A stretch of 46,612 bases of DNA from assembly GCF_030849505.1 (NCBI RefSeq), contig NZ_JAUJFI010000023.1, positions 1-46,612 on the forward strand, written 5' to 3'. The notes beneath the pieces are model-generated. The model ran no database searches. It was given only the letters and a program-made list of their open reading frames with translations, and had not been told where the DNA came from. Of the stretch, positions 32,020 through 39,978 are shown one piece after another. This DNA is from Azospirillum isscasi (GTDB lineage: Bacteria; Pseudomonadota; Alphaproteobacteria; Azospirillales; Azospirillaceae). Numbering within the stretch: the first letter of the stretch is position 1; every line of letters starts with the position of its first letter. The position numbers and the translations under genes were made by a program.

Positions 32020-32526
32020 ATGGGGAAGGTGGCGAACATCGTGGTCCAGATGGCGCGGAAGCTGACCGACGACATCGCCCGGCTGGGCCGCGTGCGCAAC
32101 GCCGGCAAGCCAAAGACCTTTCCGCATTTCCGGGAGATCCGGAACGCCTACCTGGACATCCAGGGGCTGGTCTTCTCCGTCCAGGAGCGGTTGCAGGAGG
32201 CGGGGGACGATCTGCCGTCCAACTTTCCGCAATGGGTGATCCGGCAAAGGCTGACCGCCATCGCCTATTTCACCGACATCAGCTACGCCTTCGTCAGCGA
32301 CCCGCCGCTGGCGCTGACCAGCTCGCTCGGCGCCTTCGACGTGCTCCAGGCGGAGCAGAAGGCGTTCTCGGAGACGCTCAACGCCTTCGACATGATGCTG
32401 ATGGAAGCCGGCATCGACGACAAGACCGCCGATGAGCTGGACGCCACCCGCACCAAGATCGAGCAGATCCTGGGCATGATCGAAACGCTTCTGGAAAACA
32501 GCCCTAAGGTGTTGCAGGAGTTCTGA
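32020..32526 (+). CDS. Uncharacterised helical 168-residue protein
   Basis: Predicted almost wholly helical and soluble, opening MGKVANIVVQMARKLTDDIA, with a C-terminal segment KTADELDATRTKIEQILGMI likely to form a coiled coil. There is no signal peptide or catalytic motif I can name. ATG at 32020 is preceded by GATGGGACGGGGCG, a poor ribosome binding site. It stands 90 bases after the beta-CASP gene. Codon use matches the surroundings, so I take it as real, of unknown function. Confidence 0.7.
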   Translation: MGKVANIVVQMARKLTDDIARLGRVRNAGKPKTFPHFREIRNAYLDIQGLVFSVQERLQEAGDDLPSNFPQWVIRQRLTAIAYFTDISYAFVSDPPLALTSSLGAFDVLQAEQKAFSETLNAFDMMLMEAGIDDKTADELDATRTKIEQILGMIETLLENSPKVLQEF

Positions 32527-32540
32527 ACGCTGCCGCACGC

Positions 32541-32587
32541 AATGAGCGATTGCATTAGTATTTATGCGCTTTTCGCACACGCTCATT
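32541..32587. repeat. Inverted repeat upstream of the GGDEF-EAL gene
   Basis: AATGAGCG (32541-32548) is inverted at 32580-32587 (CGCTCATT), with an inner GCAT/ATGC pair in an unusually AT-rich patch. It lies just before the 32605 start and could be an operator or weak terminator. Confidence 0.4.
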
Positions 32588-32604
32588 CTGGTTAAGGTCT
32601 ACCG

Positions 32605-35487
32605 GTGCGCGTCGCGCCGTCCAACGGGCTCCCGGTGGGACGGCGGGCGGGCATCAGCGTTCCGCAAGGGCGCGGCAGCGGCATGACAGGCAGCTTCGGT
32701 ACGGCCATGCAGAGGTCTTCCAGCCCCGATCCGATCGACCTCCCGCCGGACGGGTCCGCCGCGGATTCGGTGGCCATTCCGAAGAGCCTTCCCCTGCTGG
32801 CGCTGCTGGCCGCGCTGCTGCTGACCGCGCTGGCCTGGTACGACACCACCCAAAGCGTGGCCGAGGACGCCGAGAGCCGATTCGCCCTGCGGGTGGAGGA
32901 GCTGCACCGCCGGCTCGAAAACCAGATCCAGGTCTATGTCCAGGTGACGCGCTCCGCCGCCGCTCTTTTCACCGCCTACCCGGAGGTGAAGCGCGTGGAG
33001 TGGAACCGCTTCGTGGACGGGCTGAACCTTGCGGAGCGTTTCCCGGGCATCACCGGCGTCGCCTTCGCGCGGGTGGCCGATCAATGGACGGGGCCGGATC
33101 TGGTGATGGAGGCCCGGATGGACGGGCTGCGGAGCTTCCGCATCTGGCCGGACGTGGCCGGGCCGGACCGGCTCGTCACGCTCTACGCCGCCCCGGTCAA
33201 CGAACGCAACCTGCGCACGCTCGGCTACGACCTGCTGTCGGAGCCGGTGCGCCGCGCCGCCGCGGAGCAGGCCCGCGACAGCGGGGAGCCGGCGATCACC
33301 CGCGCCATCTCCCTCCGGCTCGACGAAAGCGAGCTTCCGTTGCCGGTCTTCATGGTCTGCCAGGCTGTCTACCGCGACGGGCAGAGCCCCGTGACGCTGG
33401 AGCAGCGGCGGGCCGCCTTCGCCGGACTGGTGCTCACGCCGGTCCGCGTCGCCCCGCTGGCTGAGTCCGTGTTTGGCGGGATGAACGACGTGGCGGCGGC
33501 GGTGTTCGAAGGGCGGACGGAGTTCCCGCTTTACCGCAGCCGGTCGGAGCCGTCGGAGCCGCCGCTGCTGACCGCGGACCGCGACCTCTCCTTCGGCAAC
33601 CGCGTCTGGTCCGTCCATTACGAAAGCCGGCCCAGTTTCGAGGAGGCGGTGGACACCTGGAAGCCCACGCTGGTCCTGGCGGCGGGGCTGTCGCTCAGCG
33701 TGCTGCTGTCCACCCTGCTGTGGGCGCTGTCGGCGACGCGCCACCGGGCGCTGGTGATCGCCGGGCGGATCACCGCCTCGCTGCGCCGGCGCGAGACGGA
33801 GCTGGACCTGCTGTTCAACCAGGCGCCCTTGGGGATCGCCCTGATCGGCCAGGACGCCAAGATCACCGACTGCAACCCTGCCTTCGCCCGTGCGATCGGG
33901 GTGGCGCGCGACGGGCTGATCGGAATCGACACGAAGCTGCGCGCCCAGGACCCGGCGCTGACCGCCGCCATCGACGCCGCCATCGCGGGGGAGAGCGTGC
34001 GGCTGGAGGTCGGCCGGCTGCTGCTGGCCGGCGGGCGGCAGAGCCATTTCTCCATCCACCTCCAGCCGGTCTCGACCCCCGGCGACCCGCCCTTCGTCAT
34101 GGCCTTCGTGGAGGACATCGGGGACAAGCGCCGGGCGGAGCAGCACATCCACTATCTGGCCCATTACGACCCGCTGACCGGCCTGCCCAACCGCGTCCTC
34201 CTGTTCGACCGCATCGCCCAGGCGGCCCGGCAGGCGCGGCGCGACGGCGGCAAGGTGGCCGTGCTGTTCATCGACCTGGACCGCTTCAAGGTCATCAACG
34301 ACAGCCTGGGCCATTCCTTCGGCGACGAGGTGCTGCGGTCGGTGGCGCGGCGGCTGCACGGCGGCATGCGTCCCACCGACACGGTGGGCCGGCTGGGCGG
34401 CGACGAATTCCTGATCGTCGTCCCGAACATCCAGAAGGCGGCGGAGGCCGCCGCGGTGGCGGACCGGGTGCTGCTCCAGCTCGCCGCGCCCTTCGCCATC
34501 GGCGGGCGGAATTTCGTGGTGTCGCCCAGCATCGGCATCAGCCTGTTCCCCGACGACGCGGAGGACGCGGAAGGGCTGATCCGCTGCGCCGACATCGCCA
34601 TGTACAACGCCAAGGACGCCGGGCGGAACGCCTACCGCTTCGTGACGCGGGAGATGGGCGCGCGGTCGCGCGAGCGGCTGGACCTGGAGGCGGCGCTGCG
34701 CCGCGCCCTGCAGAACCGGGAGCTGTTCCTGGTCTACCAGCCGCAGCTCCGCATTTCCGACGACCTCGTGGTCGGGGTGGAGGCGCTGGTGCGCTGGCGC
34801 CACCCGGAAGCGGGGCTGATCATGCCCAACCGCTTCCTTCCCGTGGCCGAGGAAACCGGCCTGATCCAGGCCATCGGCGACTGGGTGCTGGACGAGGTGT
34901 GCGACCAGATCCGTTCCTGGCGCGACCAGATCGGCCTGACGGTGCCGGTCGCGGTCAACGTGTCCGCCCAGCAGTTCCGCGACGGGCAGCTTCCCGCCAA
35001 GGTCGCCGCCGCGCTGGACCGCAACGGCCTTCAGGGGTGGGAGCTGGAGATCGAGGTGACCGAGGGCACCCTGATCGACGACATCCCGTCGGCCATCGCG
35101 ACGCTGCACGCGCTGAAGCAGCGCGGGTGCCTGATCGCGCTGGACGATTTCGGCACCGGCTATTCCTCGCTCAGCTACCTGCACCGCTTCCCGATCGACA
35201 AGCTGAAGATCGACCGGTCCTTCATCCACGACCTGGAGCAGGACGGGGCCGGCGATTCCATCCCCCGGGCCATCGTCGGGCTGGGCCGCAGCCTGGGCCT
35301 GTCGGTGGTCGCCGAGGGGGTGGAGACGGAGGCGCAGCTCCAGCTTCTGCGCAGCCTGAAGTGCGAGAGCTTCCAGGGCTATCTGTTCAGCCGCCCGGTG
35401 CTGGCGGAGGAGCTGGAGCCGATCCTGACCCTGCGTGCCGCCCGCAGCCAGCACGCCTCGAAGACCGAACCGGTGACGGCGGGGTAG
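32605..35487 (+). CDS. CHASE-PAS-GGDEF-EAL cyclic di-GMP signalling protein
   Basis: A 960-residue membrane sensor that may both make and degrade cyclic di-GMP. A first membrane helix (61-79) and a second (about 355-375) enclose a periplasmic CHASE domain (about 95-345, including FPGITGVAFARV). A PAS domain follows (about 395-510), then GGDEF (598-602 GGDEF, with I-site RPTD at 589-592), then EAL (E726-A-L728, and DDFGTGYSS near 847-855). Both catalytic signatures are intact. GTG at 32605 has AAGGT upstream; ATG at 32683 or 32707 are alternatives, since the first 58 residues are unconserved. It converges on the SDR gene. The ligand is unknown. Confidence 0.94.
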   Translation: MRVAPSNGLPVGRRAGISVPQGRGSGMTGSFGTAMQRSSSPDPIDLPPDGSAADSVAIPKSLPLLALLAALLLTALAWYDTTQSVAEDAESRFALRVEELHRRLENQIQVYVQVTRSAAALFTAYPEVKRVEWNRFVDGLNLAERFPGITGVAFARVADQWTGPDLVMEARMDGLRSFRIWPDVAGPDRLVTLYAAPVNERNLRTLGYDLLSEPVRRAAAEQARDSGEPAITRAISLRLDESELPLPVFMVCQAVYRDGQSPVTLEQRRAAFAGLVLTPVRVAPLAESVFGGMNDVAAAVFEGRTEFPLYRSRSEPSEPPLLTADRDLSFGNRVWSVHYESRPSFEEAVDTWKPTLVLAAGLSLSVLLSTLLWALSATRHRALVIAGRITASLRRRETELDLLFNQAPLGIALIGQDAKITDCNPAFARAIGVARDGLIGIDTKLRAQDPALTAAIDAAIAGESVRLEVGRLLLAGGRQSHFSIHLQPVSTPGDPPFVMAFVEDIGDKRRAEQHIHYLAHYDPLTGLPNRVLLFDRIAQAARQARRDGGKVAVLFIDLDRFKVINDSLGHSFGDEVLRSVARRLHGGMRPTDTVGRLGGDEFLIVVPNIQKAAEAAAVADRVLLQLAAPFAIGGRNFVVSPSIGISLFPDDAEDAEGLIRCADIAMYNAKDAGRNAYRFVTREMGARSRERLDLEAALRRALQNRELFLVYQPQLRISDDLVVGVEALVRWRHPEAGLIMPNRFLPVAEETGLIQAIGDWVLDEVCDQIRSWRDQIGLTVPVAVNVSAQQFRDGQLPAKVAAALDRNGLQGWELEIEVTEGTLIDDIPSAIATLHALKQRGCLIALDDFGTGYSSLSYLHRFPIDKLKIDRSFIHDLEQDGAGDSIPRAIVGLGRSLGLSVVAEGVETEAQLQLLRSLKCESFQGYLFSRPVLAEELEPILTLRAARSQHASKTEPVTAG

Positions 35488-35504
35488 GGGCGGCTCCGGA
35501 AGCG

Positions 35505-36656
35505 TCAGCGGGGAAAGGTCACCGTGCCTTCCTCCGCGGCCTGCCAAGCGGGCTTCGCGTTGTGGCCGATCTCGCGCCGCTCCGGCTCCATCCGGTCCCG
35601 GCGGTGCCCGATCGACCGGCGGGGGCGGTCAAGCCCGGACGCTCCACCGCCCCGCACCCAGCCGCGCGCCACCGCCGCCCCGGCGAGCACGCCGAAGCCG
35701 GCGACCACCGCGGCGGTGATCCAGGGATGCATCCGGGCCTCCGTGTAGAGGCTGGTTTCGCGGACGAAGCGGTGCCGCCCGGCGCGCTCCCGCCCGTCGT
35801 CGCCGTGGCTGTGCAGCGCGTCGTTGCGGGGGCGGAGCGGCCCGCCGGAGCGGATGACGCGGGGCAGGGTCCGCTCCATCACGTAATCGGTGAGCCGCGG
35901 CGCGAAGGTTTCCGCCAGCGAGAACAGTTTGGCCCCGCCGCCGACATAGAGGTCCCGCATCGGGCGGCGGGCGCAATGCAGGATGGCCTTGGCCACGATC
36001 TCCGGCGCGTAGACCGGGGGCGGGTTGTTCGGCTCCACGTCCATAAGGTTCAGCGCGTGATCCTCGTACAGGCTGTCGATGGCCGCCGGCTTGATCAGCG
36101 TGACCGAGATGGGGGCGCCGTCGGCCTCCAGCTCCATGCGGAGCGCGTCGGTGAAGCCCTTCACGGCGTGCTTGGTCGCGGAATAGGCGCCCTGGAGCGG
36201 GATGGCGCGGTCGGACAGCACGCTGCCGATGTTGATCAGCGCCCCGCCGTCCCGGCGCAGGTGGGGAATCGCCGCAAGCGAGCCGTTGACCACGCCCCAG
36301 TAGTTCGTCTCGAACAGGCGGCGGTGGTCGTCGGGGGCGGTGTCCACGATCTTGCCGATGATCGCCACTCCGGCGTTGTTCACCCAGCTATCGATCCGGC
36401 CATAGCTGCGGACCGCCGCGTCGGCGACCTGCCGCAGGGCGTCGGGGTCGGCCACGTCGGCGACGCAGTGGATGGCGTCGCCGCCCTCGGCGCGGATGTC
36501 CTCCGCTGCCCGGGCCAGCGCGTCGCGGTCGCGGGCGGCGAGAACGACCTTCGCGCCCTGCCGGGCCGCCATGCGGGCGGTCACCAGACCGATGCCGCTC
36601 GACGCGCCGGTGATGACGATCACCTGTTCGTCGATGGGTTTGAGCCGCGGTTTCAT
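35505..36656 (-). CDS. Short-chain dehydrogenase with C-terminal membrane helix
   Basis: A NAD(P)-dependent oxidoreductase of the SDR family. The 383 residues show the cofactor motif TGASSGIG (16-23), NNAG (93-96), and the catalytic set S145, Y158 and K162 (YSATK). After the catalytic domain (to about 270) a long tail includes a hydrophobic segment (ITAAVVAGFGVLAGAAVARG) that probably anchors it in the membrane, then a basic end. ATG at 36656 has GGAGGAG upstream. Substrate unknown. It is divergent from egtB. Confidence 0.88.
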   Translation of the reverse strand: MKPRLKPIDEQVIVITGASSGIGLVTARMAARQGAKVVLAARDRDALARAAEDIRAEGGDAIHCVADVADPDALRQVADAAVRSYGRIDSWVNNAGVAIIGKIVDTAPDDHRRLFETNYWGVVNGSLAAIPHLRRDGGALINIGSVLSDRAIPLQGAYSATKHAVKGFTDALRMELEADGAPISVTLIKPAAIDSLYEDHALNLMDVEPNNPPPVYAPEIVAKAILHCARRPMRDLYVGGGAKLFSLAETFAPRLTDYVMERTLPRVIRSGGPLRPRNDALHSHGDDGRERAGRHRFVRETSLYTEARMHPWITAAVVAGFGVLAGAAVARGWVRGGGASGLDRPRRSIGHRRDRMEPERREIGHNAKPAWQAAEEGTVTFPR

Positions 36657-36707
36657 GGGTGTCGCTCCTCCATCCTTCGTTCGGCGGTTTCCGTGCTGCA
36701 TCCGCTG

Positions 36708-36732
36708 TGAACAGCCGCGGCGGCGGAGCGTT
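36708..36732 (+). promoter_or_regulatory. Weak EcfG-type promoter candidate for egtB
   Basis: TGAAC (36708-36712), 16 bases, CGTT (36729-36732), against the alphaproteobacterial EcfG consensus GGAAC-N16/17-CGTT. One mismatch. It lies 104 bases before egtB. Could be chance in GC-rich DNA. Confidence 0.22.
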
Positions 36733-36835
36733 GCCGCCGGGCGGTCCGTCCGGGCCACTCCGAAAGGAGGGTTGGCGGCCCGGCGAAGCGGCACAGCTTT
36801 ACCGGGACCTGTCAGGCGGGGGAGGAAACAGGCCC

Positions 36836-38113
36836 ATGCTCAGAACAGCCGCCCGGACCGGCGGGCTTGCCGAACGCTTCCGCCGGGTGCGCGCCACCTC
36901 GGTGGAACTGGCCGGCGGGCTGTCGCCGGAGGATCAGGTGGTGCAGTCCATGCCCGACGCCAGCCCGGTGAAATGGCATCTGGCCCACACGACGTGGTTT
37001 TTCGAAACCTTTCTGCTGATCCCGAATCTGCCGGATTACCGGCCCTTCGATCCGGCCTTCGGCTATCTCTTCAACTCCTATTACGAGGCCGTCGGCGCCC
37101 GTCACCCGCGGCCCCGGCGCGGGCTGGTGACGCGGCCCGGCGTGGCGGAGGTGGCGGCCTACCGGGGCCATGTGGACGCCGCCATGCGGACCCTGCTGGA
37201 GCGCGCGGGGGAAGAGCGCCTCGCCCCGCTGGTGACACTCGGCCTTGCGCATGAGGAGCAGCATCAGGAACTGATCCTGATGGACCTGCTGCACCTGTTC
37301 TCCTGCAACCCGCTGGCCCCGGCCTACCGTCCTCATCGTCCGGCGCCGCGCGGCCCGGCCCATGAAGGACGCTGGATCGCGGTGGACGGCGGGATCGTCG
37401 CGGTGGGCCATGACGGGAACGGCTTCGCCTTCGACAACGAGGGGCCGCGGCACGAGGTGCTTCTGCGGCCCTTCCGGCTGTACTCCCGCCCGGTGACCAA
37501 CGGGGAATGGCGCGCCTTCATCGAGGACGGCGGTTACCGCAACCCGGCGCTCTGGCTGTCCGACGGCTGGGCCACCGTCAACGCGGAGGGCTGGGAGGCG
37601 CCGGCCTATTGGCGCCGCGGCGAAGACGGGGGGTGGTCGGCGTTCACCCTGCTGGGCGAGCACCCGCTGGACGAGGACGCGCCGGTCTGCCACGTCTCCT
37701 TCTACGAGGCCGACGCCTTCGCCCGCTGGGCCGGCAAGCGCCTGCCGACGGAAGCCGAATGGGAAACCGCCGCCGCCGGGCTGGCCTCCACCGGCAACAC
37801 GCTGGGCAGCGGCCTGCTGCGCCCGGTCGCCGCCCCGATGGCTGCCGAGGCTGGGGAGGGCGGCGGGTTCGTCCAGATGTTCGGGGACGTCTGGGAATGG
37901 ACGGCCAGCGCCTACAGCGGCTACCCCGGCTTCCGCCCCGCCGCCGGGGCGGTCGGGGAATACAACGGCAAGTTCATGGCGAACCAGTATGTGCTGCGCG
38001 GCGGATGCTGCGCCACGCCGGACGGCCATGTCCGCGCCACCTACCGGAATTTCTTCTATCCGCACCAACGCTGGATGTTCAGCGGCGTGCGCCTTGCGGA
38101 GGACGCCCGATGA
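36836..38113 (+). CDS. egtB: Ergothioneine biosynthesis sulfoxide synthase EgtB
   Basis: A mononuclear iron enzyme that joins hercynine with a thiol donor (gamma-glutamylcysteine or cysteine) and oxygen, giving the sulfoxide precursor of the antioxidant ergothioneine. The 425-residue protein has an N-terminal DinB-like domain with the three metal histidines H51 (in KWHLAHTTW), H139 and H143 (AHEEQHQEL), and a C-terminal sulfatase-modifying-factor (FGE-like) domain (about 175-425) including GNTLGSGLL and VLRGGCCATPDGHVRATYRN. ATG at 36836 has GGAGG upstream. It overlaps egtD by four bases, so the two are co-translated. Confidence 0.95.
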   Translation: MLRTAARTGGLAERFRRVRATSVELAGGLSPEDQVVQSMPDASPVKWHLAHTTWFFETFLLIPNLPDYRPFDPAFGYLFNSYYEAVGARHPRPRRGLVTRPGVAEVAAYRGHVDAAMRTLLERAGEERLAPLVTLGLAHEEQHQELILMDLLHLFSCNPLAPAYRPHRPAPRGPAHEGRWIAVDGGIVAVGHDGNGFAFDNEGPRHEVLLRPFRLYSRPVTNGEWRAFIEDGGYRNPALWLSDGWATVNAEGWEAPAYWRRGEDGGWSAFTLLGEHPLDEDAPVCHVSFYEADAFARWAGKRLPTEAEWETAAAGLASTGNTLGSGLLRPVAAPMAAEAGEGGGFVQMFGDVWEWTASAYSGYPGFRPAAGAVGEYNGKFMANQYVLRGGCCATPDGHVRATYRNFFYPHQRWMFSGVRLAEDAR

Positions 38114-39072
38114 CCGCTTTTTCCGCCGCCCGCGCCCGCCCGGCGCGCGACGACCTGTTCCTCTCCGACGTGCTGGAGGGCTTGTCCCGTCCGGACAAGA
38201 GCCTGCCCTGCAAATACTTCTACGACGCCGAGGGCTCGGCCCTGTTCGACGCCATCTGCACGCTCGACGAATATTACCCGACACGGACCGAAACCGCCCT
38301 GCTGCACGCCCGCGCCGCCGAGATCGCCGGCCTTGCCGGGCGGGGGGCCACGCTGGTGGAGTTGGGCAGCGGATCGAGCGTCAAGGTGCGCATCCTGCTC
38401 GACGCGCTGGACGCGCCGGCCCTGTATGTGCCGGTGGACATCAGCCGCGACCACCTGATCGCCGCGGCGGCGCGTCTGGCCGGCGATTATCCGGCGGTGA
38501 CGGTGGTGCCGGTCGCCGCCGATTATGCGCGCGGCTTCGCCCTGCCGCGCGGGGTGGCGCCGGAACGGACGATGGCCTTCTTCCCCGGAAGCACCATCGG
38601 CAATTTCCGTCCCGCCGAGGCCGTCGCATTCTTGCAAGGTCTGGGGCGGCGGCTCGGCGCCGGGGCGCGGCTGCTGATCGGGGTGGACCTGCGCAAGGAC
38701 CCGGCGGTGCTGGAGGCCGCCTACAACGACGCGCAGGGCGTTACCGCCGCCTTCAACCTGAACCTGCTGGCCCGCATCAACCGGGAGCTGGGCGGCACCT
38801 TCGAGCTGGAGCGGTTCGCCCATCTCGCCCGCTACGACGCGGCGCGCGGGCGGATCGAGATGCATCTGCGCAGCCTGGACGACCAGACGGTCCGCATCGC
38901 CGGCCACCCCGTCCACTTCGCCCGCGGCGAGACGATCCACACGGAGAATTCCTACAAATACTCCGTTCCCGGCTTCCGCCGGCTCGCCGCCCGCGCCGGC
39001 TGGCGGACGGAACGGAGCTGGACCGACGACGACCGCCTGTTCAGCCTGCACTGGATGGTCCGTCAGGGCTGA
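38110..39072 (+). CDS. egtD: L-histidine N(alpha)-methyltransferase EgtD
   Basis: Transfers three methyl groups from S-adenosylmethionine to histidine, making hercynine, the first step of ergothioneine synthesis. The 320 residues include the SAM-binding VELGSGSSVKVR (83-94), Y56 in DEYYPTRTE, and FFPGSTIGNF, and end RLFSLHWMVRQG, all family features. ATG at 38110 overlaps the egtB stop (ATGA). No egtA, egtC or egtE is nearby, which is usual outside actinobacteria. The hemerythrin gene follows 78 bases on. Confidence 0.96.
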   Translation: MTAFSAARARPARDDLFLSDVLEGLSRPDKSLPCKYFYDAEGSALFDAICTLDEYYPTRTETALLHARAAEIAGLAGRGATLVELGSGSSVKVRILLDALDAPALYVPVDISRDHLIAAAARLAGDYPAVTVVPVAADYARGFALPRGVAPERTMAFFPGSTIGNFRPAEAVAFLQGLGRRLGAGARLLIGVDLRKDPAVLEAAYNDAQGVTAAFNLNLLARINRELGGTFELERFAHLARYDAARGRIEMHLRSLDDQTVRIAGHPVHFARGETIHTENSYKYSVPGFRRLAARAGWRTERSWTDDDRLFSLHWMVRQG

Positions 39073-39087
39073 CCCCCTTTGGTGCCG

Positions 39088-39112
39088 GGAACACCGTTCC
39101 AGGGCCGGGGTT
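39088..39112 (+). promoter_or_regulatory. EcfG-like promoter candidate for the hemerythrin gene
   Basis: GGAAC (39088-39092), 16 bases, GGTT (39109-39112); one mismatch to the GGAAC-N16/17-CGTT consensus. GGAAC is also part of the inverted pair GGAACACCGTTCC. It lies 38 bases before the start codon. Confidence 0.3.
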
Positions 39113-39150
39113 GTCTTGAGTCGAGCCACCGCAACAACGGGACAGGACCG

Positions 39151-39609
39151 ATGACCAGCATCTTCGACCGGATCAAGCAGGACCACGACACCATCCGCCG
39201 CCTGCTCGACGAGGCCGAAAAGGCGGACGGCGACGGGCGCGCCGCCTACGAAGACCTGCAACGCGAACTGTGGGCCCACGGCAAGGTGGAGGAGGCCGTC
39301 TTCTACCAGTCGCTGTCCAAGGCCAAGGACACCCGGCAGGAAACCACCGAGGGCCTGAACGAGCACCACATCATCAACGGCTTCCTCGACGAGTTGAACG
39401 CCATGCCCGCCGACAGCACCGCCTGGAAGGCGAAGCTCCAGGTGCTGGGCGAGGTCACGCGCCACCACCTCGACGAGGAGGAGGAGGAGCTGTTCGAGGA
39501 GGCCAGGAAGGCGCTGGACGACAAGCGCGCCGCCGAACTCGGCGGCATCTACGCGGAGCGCAAGAAGCACATGCTGGCCGCGTTGGCCCCGCTGCCCAAG
39601 AGCGCGTAA
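39151..39609 (+). CDS. Hemerythrin HHE-domain protein
   Basis: A 152-residue soluble protein with the HHE cation-binding fold, expected to hold a non-haem di-iron site that binds oxygen, NO or iron. Candidate ligands are H12 (KQDHDTI), H43 and E47 (HGKVEEAVFY), H72 or H73 (NEHHI), and H105 or H106 with E110 (RHHLDEEEEEL). ATG at 39151 is preceded by ACAGGACCG, a modest ribosome binding site. It is downstream of egtBD and may join them in an oxidative or nitrosative stress response. Exact chemistry is not shown by sequence. Confidence 0.9.
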   Translation: MTSIFDRIKQDHDTIRRLLDEAEKADGDGRAAYEDLQRELWAHGKVEEAVFYQSLSKAKDTRQETTEGLNEHHIINGFLDELNAMPADSTAWKAKLQVLGEVTRHHLDEEEEELFEEARKALDDKRAAELGGIYAERKKHMLAALAPLPKSA

Positions 39610-39978
39610 GCGCATGCCGGAGGGCGTCTTTGCAACCTTGCGCGAAACGCCCGCGGCGCGCAGTTTAGGAGGGGAGGAAGCCGGAGCGTAGCCCCGACTC
39701 CCCCACCTTCAGATCAGGTACTCGACGGCGAAGCGGAACCGCCATCCGCTCGCCGTCTTCCTGAACTCCAGGCTAAAGCGCAGCCAGCCCAGCATGGCTT
39801 TGCCCTCCTGAATGTCAGCCGGGATGTGTCCCGTCCGACGGGTGCGAACGCTGGGAGATTTCTCCATTTGGTATATGCGGCGCGGCGCGATGACGCAGCG
39901 AACCGGCGCAGTCTCTTGCGCCGGGCCTTCCCGCCGTGACAGGCTGCGATCTTCCATTCCGCAGCACGAATCGCGACC
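39610..39978. other. Intergenic region between hemerythrin gene and folP
   Basis: This 369-base gap has one weakly supported minus-strand short gene (39709-39795). The rest has no convincing gene. No ftsH remnant, the usual neighbour of folP, is seen. Confidence 0.5.
39709..39795 (-). CDS. Possible 28-residue small protein
   Basis: On the minus strand ATG at 39795 opens 28 codons ending TGA at 39709: MLGWLRFSLEFRKTASGWRF then RFAVEYLI. The ribosome binding site AGGAGG lies eight bases upstream, which is better than most in this window. The frame is open further up to 39957 but without an equally good start. The peptide is amphipathic and basic. No family is recognised, and a chance match cannot be excluded. 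Confidence 0.35.
   Translation of the reverse strand: MLGWLRFSLEFRKTASGWRFRFAVEYLI

Noticed and set aside
33720..36710. Plus-strand open frame of 996 codons overlapping the GGDEF-EAL gene and the SDR gene
   Set aside because: It is out of frame with the GGDEF/EAL motifs and runs antisense through the SDR; composition is shadow-like.
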